Of a DNA stretch of 64,000 bases, positions 60,529 through 64,000 are shown piece after piece. The notes below the pieces were generated by a model. It worked only from the letters and a program-made list of their open reading frames with translations, did not search any database and had not been told where the DNA came from. A program made the position numbers and the translations under genes. How positions within the stretch are numbered: the stretch's first letter is position 1; each line of letters starts with the position of its first letter. The stretch is from SVFI01 sp045588655. Its GTDB lineage: Bacteria > Bacillota > Clostridia > Lachnospirales > Lachnospiraceae. The DNA lies in assembly GCA_045588655.1 (NCBI GenBank), contig JAZNEP010000015.1, positions 1 through 64,000 of the forward strand, read 5' to 3'.

Positions 60529-61849
60529 CTGCTATTTCTCCTATCAAATCATACTCATACGACCCGGTAATCTTTACAGGTACAAAATCACCTGTCATGA
60601 GATCCATATCCGTATTTACGAAAACCAGACCATCCACATTCGGCGCATCTTTATAGGTTCTTCCTACATATGCGTTTTCATCTGCAACCTTTCCTTCAAT
60701 CATAACGAGCACCTTACGATCCGTCATTTCAGCTGCCTTATCAAATGCAATTTCCTGTTGCAATTCCATAAGTTCTGCCTGTCGGTCCAACTTCTGTTCT
60801 TCCTCAATCTGACCTTCAAATTGTGCCGCCGGTGTATCCTCTTCCGGTGAATATGTAAACACACCAAGACGATCAAATTCCATCTCATCTACAAATCGCA
60901 TCAACTCTTCGTGATCCTCTTGTGTCTCTCCGGGAAATCCGGTAATCAAAGTCGTTCGAAGACAGATATCCGGAATTTCTTTTCTAAGTAATTCTATTTT
61001 TTCTCTGAGCTGTTCCTGATTGGTTCTCCGCCCCATCCTACGAAGAATCGAATCTGAAGCATGCTGAATCGGAATATCCAGATAGTTACAAACTTTCTTT
61101 TCTGTTTTTATAGTCTCTATCAATTCCGGTGTGATTTCCTCAGGATAACAATATAAAATTCGAATCCAATATAATCCCGGAATCTCTGACAACTTTTTAA
61201 GAAGCTCCGGCAAAGACTTCTTTCCATATAAATCTTTTCCGTAAAGCGTAGTTTCCTGTGCTACAAGAATCAATTCCTTTACACCATTCTCCACCAAGCT
61301 CTTCGCTTCTGCTAATAGCACCTCCATAGGGACGCTTCGAAAACTTCCTCTCACTTTCGGAATAATACAATAAGTACAATTTTTTTCGCAGCCTTCCGCT
61401 ATTTTTAAATATGCAAAATGGCCACCTGTTGTCACAACACGTTTATGTCCGTACACAAGCTTCGCATTTCGATCCGAAACATAATTTTCTTTTTCTCGTT
61501 TTTCACATTGCGCCACCGCATCAGCGATTCTGTCAATAGACATCGTACCAAGAATCACATCTACTTCCGGTATCTCTGTCTGTATCTCATCCTTATAGCG
61601 CTGTGCAAGACACCCTGCTGCGATGAGCATTTTTACCTTTGCTGTTTCTTTTAAACTTCCCATCTCAATGAGGGTATTGATACTTTCTTCCTTTGCATCA
61701 CCGATAAAGCAACAGGTATTCACCACAATTACCTCTGCTTCCCTCTCATCATCCGTGAAGGAATGGCCTTTTTGTGACAATATACCAAGCATCATTTCCG
61801 TATCAACCAAATTTTTATCACATCCAAGTGAAATAAACATAATTTTCAT
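60506..61849 (-). CDS. rimO: Ribosomal protein S12 methylthiotransferase RimO
   Basis: Radical SAM enzyme adding a methylthio group to S12 aspartate; 447 aa. The N-terminal UPF0004 domain has cysteines in SLGCDKN, NTCCF and AAGCLAQRY. The radical SAM domain has CEKNCTYCIIP, and a C-terminal TRAM domain ends near YDLIGEI. The order rpoZ-rimO-pgsA is typical for clostridia. Confidence 0.97.
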   Translation of the reverse strand: MKIMFISLGCDKNLVDTEMMLGILSQKGHSFTDDEREAEVIVVNTCCFIGDAKEESINTLIEMGSLKETAKVKMLIAAGCLAQRYKDEIQTEIPEVDVILGTMSIDRIADAVAQCEKREKENYVSDRNAKLVYGHKRVVTTGGHFAYLKIAEGCEKNCTYCIIPKVRGSFRSVPMEVLLAEAKSLVENGVKELILVAQETTLYGKDLYGKKSLPELLKKLSEIPGLYWIRILYCYPEEITPELIETIKTEKKVCNYLDIPIQHASDSILRRMGRRTNQEQLREKIELLRKEIPDICLRTTLITGFPGETQEDHEELMRFVDEMEFDRLGVFTYSPEEDTPAAQFEGQIEEEQKLDRQAELMELQQEIAFDKAAEMTDRKVLVMIEGKVADENAYVGRTYKDAPNVDGLVFVNTDMDLMTGDFVPVKITGSYEYDLIGEIADENEFTE

Positions 61850-61878
61850 ATTGTTTCTTTAATAGAAAAAGAGAAAGA

Positions 61879-62124
61879 TTATTCTTCCTCTTTTTCATCT
61901 CCTAAAATTTTAATCATTCCCTTGTTTAATTCATCGACAGCAACCGATAAAGGCTTTTTCTCTTTTGTCGACGGTACAAGCGCTTCCTCTCCCGAGATAA
62001 TCTGTCTTGCTCTTTTCGATGTAGCCATCACGATAGAATAACGACTGTTTACTACCGGAACCTCACCTGGTTCCACCTCGCTGTTTACTACCTGCATCAA
62101 TTCTGTGTAAGATGGATGTATCAT
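61879..62124 (-). CDS. rpoZ: RNA polymerase omega subunit
   Basis: 81 aa. The conserved omega core is SRYSIVMATSKRARQI followed by KPLSVAVDELNKG. The acidic C-terminus ends GDEKEEE. GAAAGGAG precedes the ATG. It lies between gmk and rimO, the usual place. Confidence 0.94.
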   Translation of the reverse strand: MIHPSYTELMQVVNSEVEPGEVPVVNSRYSIVMATSKRARQIISGEEALVPSTKEKKPLSVAVDELNKGMIKILGDEKEEE

Positions 62125-62128
62125 CTTT

Positions 62129-62761
62129 CTATTCTCCTTTCAATAGATCTTTCAATTCTTGTCTGATTGTATTAATAAACTCCGTATTTTTATCCGGAGT
62201 ATTATGCGCTGCCTCTACAATGGTATTAATCTGCTTCATGCAATCTTCCAAATTATCATTTACAACAATGTAATCGTATGTCTCAATGCCTTCTGACTCC
62301 TCCGTCGCACGCATCATGCGCTTATGAATTACTTCATCCGTCTCCGTACCACGCCCTTTTAATCTGCGCTGTAGTTCCTGTGCGCTCGGTGGCATCACGA
62401 ACATAAGTATTGCATTCGGATACTGCTCTTTCACTTTATGTGCACCTTGTATTTCTATTTCAAGAATGACGTCCTTCCCTTCCGAAAGCTTCTGTTCTAC
62501 ATACGCCTTTGGTGTTCCGTAATAATGTCCGCAATAACCTGCATACTCAATCATTCCGTTATGTGCAATGCAATCCTCAAATTCCGCATCGGATACAAAG
62601 AAATATTCGCGTCCGTTTTGCTCACCTTCTCTCGGCTGACGAGTGGTCATGGAAATACTAAGTGCATAATTGTCGTACTCTGCAATCAGTTTTTTCATCA
62701 AAGTTCCTTTTCCTGCTCCGGAAAATCCTGAAATAACGATTAAAATGCCTTCTTTGTTCAT
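62129..62761 (-). CDS. gmk: Guanylate kinase
   Basis: Converts GMP to GDP; 210 aa from ATG 62761 (MNKEGILIVISGFSG), with GGAG seven bases upstream; an in-frame GTG at 62767 is less likely. It has Walker A SGFSGAGKGTLM, GMP-binding TTRQPREGEQNGREYFFV and ILEIEIQGAHKVK. It starts 2 bp after the remA stop. Confidence 0.97.
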   Translation of the reverse strand: MNKEGILIVISGFSGAGKGTLMKKLIAEYDNYALSISMTTRQPREGEQNGREYFFVSDAEFEDCIAHNGMIEYAGYCGHYYGTPKAYVEQKLSEGKDVILEIEIQGAHKVKEQYPNAILMFVMPPSAQELQRRLKGRGTETDEVIHKRMMRATEESEGIETYDYIVVNDNLEDCMKQINTIVEAAHNTPDKNTEFINTIRQELKDLLKGE

Positions 62762-62763
62762 AT

Positions 62764-63012
62764 TCACTCTCCAATCTCTGATGCAGTCCTTGCTGCCAGT
62801 GTTTCCGGTGTGAGGGCAGAAAGCACAATCCTGTTGTTTTCCATTAACAGAACAGCCTTTGTTTTTCTTCCCTGCGTCGCATCCACAACCAGTCCCTCTT
62901 CTTTTCCATGCTGTACCATTCGTTTTACCGGAGCAGAATCCGGCTGAAGAATCGCAATAATTTTATCAGCATTCAGCATATTCCCAAATCCGACATGAAT
63001 CAGTGTATGCAT
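62764..63012 (-). CDS. remA: RemA/DUF370 DNA-binding regulator
   Basis: 82 aa from ATG 63012 (MHTLIHVGFGN), with GAGGAG upstream. It matches the RemA family (B. subtilis biofilm and osmoprotection activator), with GNMLNADKIIAILQPDSAP and VDATQGRKTKAVLLM. It lies in the conserved yicC-remA-gmk-rpoZ order. Confidence 0.94.
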   Translation of the reverse strand: MHTLIHVGFGNMLNADKIIAILQPDSAPVKRMVQHGKEEGLVVDATQGRKTKAVLLMENNRIVLSALTPETLAARTASEIGE

Positions 63013-63026
63013 ATGCACTCCTCTTT

Positions 63027-63917
63027 TTACTCAATATTCTGAATCTGTTCTCTTACTTTTTCAATTTCTGTCTTCAACTCAATTGCACGATTGGAAATAT
63101 CCAAATTGTTCGCCTTAGACAACGTAGTATTTGCCTCCCGGTTCATTTCCTGTGCTATAAAATCAAGTTTTCGTCCAATACTTCCACCTTCCAATAACGT
63201 TTGTCTGGTGGTCTCTATGTGACTGCGCAAACGAACCATTTCCTCATCTACACAAATCTTGTCTGCAAACAGGGTAACTTCCATCAAAACTCTGTTCTCT
63301 TCTGCCTGTGCATCTGACATCAGTTCACGCACTTTATCATAAATTTTTGCTTTGTATTCTTCTATAATCTCCGGTGAACGTTTCACGATGTAATCGATAT
63401 GCTCTAACATACCATCGAGCTTTGCGATCAGATCCTCTCTGAGATTTTCACCTTCCTTTTCACGTGAAGCCACAAACTGCTCCGCCGCTTTACGCAATGC
63501 TTTCTCAAGAAGTTTCCATAATTCTTCTTCATCCATGTCCACTTCTTCCATGCTGAATACTTCCGGATATCTGGAAAGCATTGAAACACGGATATCATCC
63601 TCGAGCCCAAACTCTTGTGACATCTGCCTAAGATATTTTAAATATTCGGCTGCAATTTCTTTATTATACTTGACCGCCGATGTTTTTTCCGAAAAATCCT
63701 CAAACGTAATAAATACATCCACTTTTCCACGCTGAATATATTCTTTTAAAAGATTTCGAATGGATGATTCAAAAAAGTTAAACTTTTTTGGCATCTTAAT
63801 TGCCACATCAAGATATCTGTGATTTACAGATTTTAATTCAACGGTAAACTTACGATTTCCTTCCGCCACTTCACAACGTCCGAAACCGGTCATACTTTTT
63901 ATCATATTTTTTTCCAT
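63027..63917 (-). CDS. yicC: YicC-family endoribonuclease
   Basis: 297 aa protein of the YicC/DUF1732 family, reported to be an endoribonuclease in E. coli and Bacillus (YloC). MIKSMTGFGRCEV near the start and the C-terminal GSIGRKLDFIAQEMNREANT are family hallmarks. The start is uncertain: ATGs at 63923, 63917 and 63905 are in frame; 63917 has AAGGA nine bases upstream. It heads the operon with remA and gmk. Confidence 0.93.
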   Translation of the reverse strand: MEKNMIKSMTGFGRCEVAEGNRKFTVELKSVNHRYLDVAIKMPKKFNFFESSIRNLLKEYIQRGKVDVFITFEDFSEKTSAVKYNKEIAAEYLKYLRQMSQEFGLEDDIRVSMLSRYPEVFSMEEVDMDEEELWKLLEKALRKAAEQFVASREKEGENLREDLIAKLDGMLEHIDYIVKRSPEIIEEYKAKIYDKVRELMSDAQAEENRVLMEVTLFADKICVDEEMVRLRSHIETTRQTLLEGGSIGRKLDFIAQEMNREANTTLSKANNLDISNRAIELKTEIEKVREQIQNIE

Positions 63918-63955
63918 CCTCATTTGTCCTTATTAATTCCCATACACATCATTTA

Positions 63956-63984
63956 ATTATAAAGTATACAAAGAAAAGCGTCAA
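63956..63984 (-). promoter_or_regulatory. Promoter of the yicC-remA-gmk operon
   Basis: On the minus strand TTGACG (63979-63984), a 17-bp spacer and TATAAT (63956-63961) lie about 40 bp before yicC. It is near-consensus and probably drives the whole downstream housekeeping run. Confidence 0.78.
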
Positions 63985-64000
63985 TCGTTATTTACTCCTC

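Overview
The window looks like a chromosomal segment of a low-GC, anaerobic, spore-forming Firmicute, most likely a gut Lachnospiraceae (Clostridia). The grounds are spoIIM, a ylmC/ymxH-type gene and remA; flavodiiron and ferredoxin-linked enzymes; an NADP-type glutamate dehydrogenase; a glucuronate utilisation operon; and small families that I associate with Lachnospiraceae. Species cannot be named from the sequence. Every gene I can support, about 63 CDS plus one tRNA, lies on the minus strand, so transcription runs from high to low coordinates. There is no transposase, integron, phage module, rRNA or CRISPR array.

Region by region: (1) 1-6.4 kb is a glucuronide/hexuronate operon: GH2 glycosidase, uxuA, uxuB, eda, and kdgK cut by the window edge. 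(2) 6.7-10 kb holds two ArsA/Get3-like ATPases with C-terminal HSP20-like domains, a small Cys-containing protein between them, and a MarR regulator whose promoter carries TTCGAA palindromes. (3) 10-14.6 kb is a 2-oxoacid:ferredoxin oxidoreductase built as two fusion proteins (gamma-delta and alpha-beta), followed by a flavodiiron protein. (4) 14.7-18.6 kb holds a coiled-coil protein, gdhA, an SH3 membrane protein and tRNA-Arg(CCG). (5) 18.6-31.4 kb is rich in transport: ZIP metal transporter, TrkH/TrkA potassium uptake, MATE, AI-2E-family protein, copper P-type ATPase, NSS transporter and MscL, plus a candidate small RNA or structured leader between trkH and the ZIP gene.

(6) 31.4-43.4 kb has secreted, membrane and zinc-ribbon proteins, an OmpR-type two-component system, a GH42 beta-galactosidase, an actin/MreB-like half-protein, an RNA methyltransferase and a radical SAM protein. 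(7) 43.4-54.5 kb is mostly housekeeping: efp, aroQ-aroK-aroE, yqeG, nrdR, ylmC, xerD, spoIIM, a Nudix hydrolase and an aminotransferase, with several orphan small proteins. (8) 54.6-64 kb is a conserved information-processing cluster, transcribed yicC-remA-gmk-rpoZ-rimO-pgsA-pncC, then a DUF3298-like protein, recA (with a clear SOS promoter), recX and rny.

The most unusual items are the paired ArsA-like ATPase locus with its MarR operators, the candidate RNA upstream of the ZIP gene, the half-MreB-like protein, and the fused oxidoreductase-flavodiiron operon. Start codons were reassigned downstream where a ribosome binding site lay inside the longest reading frame.
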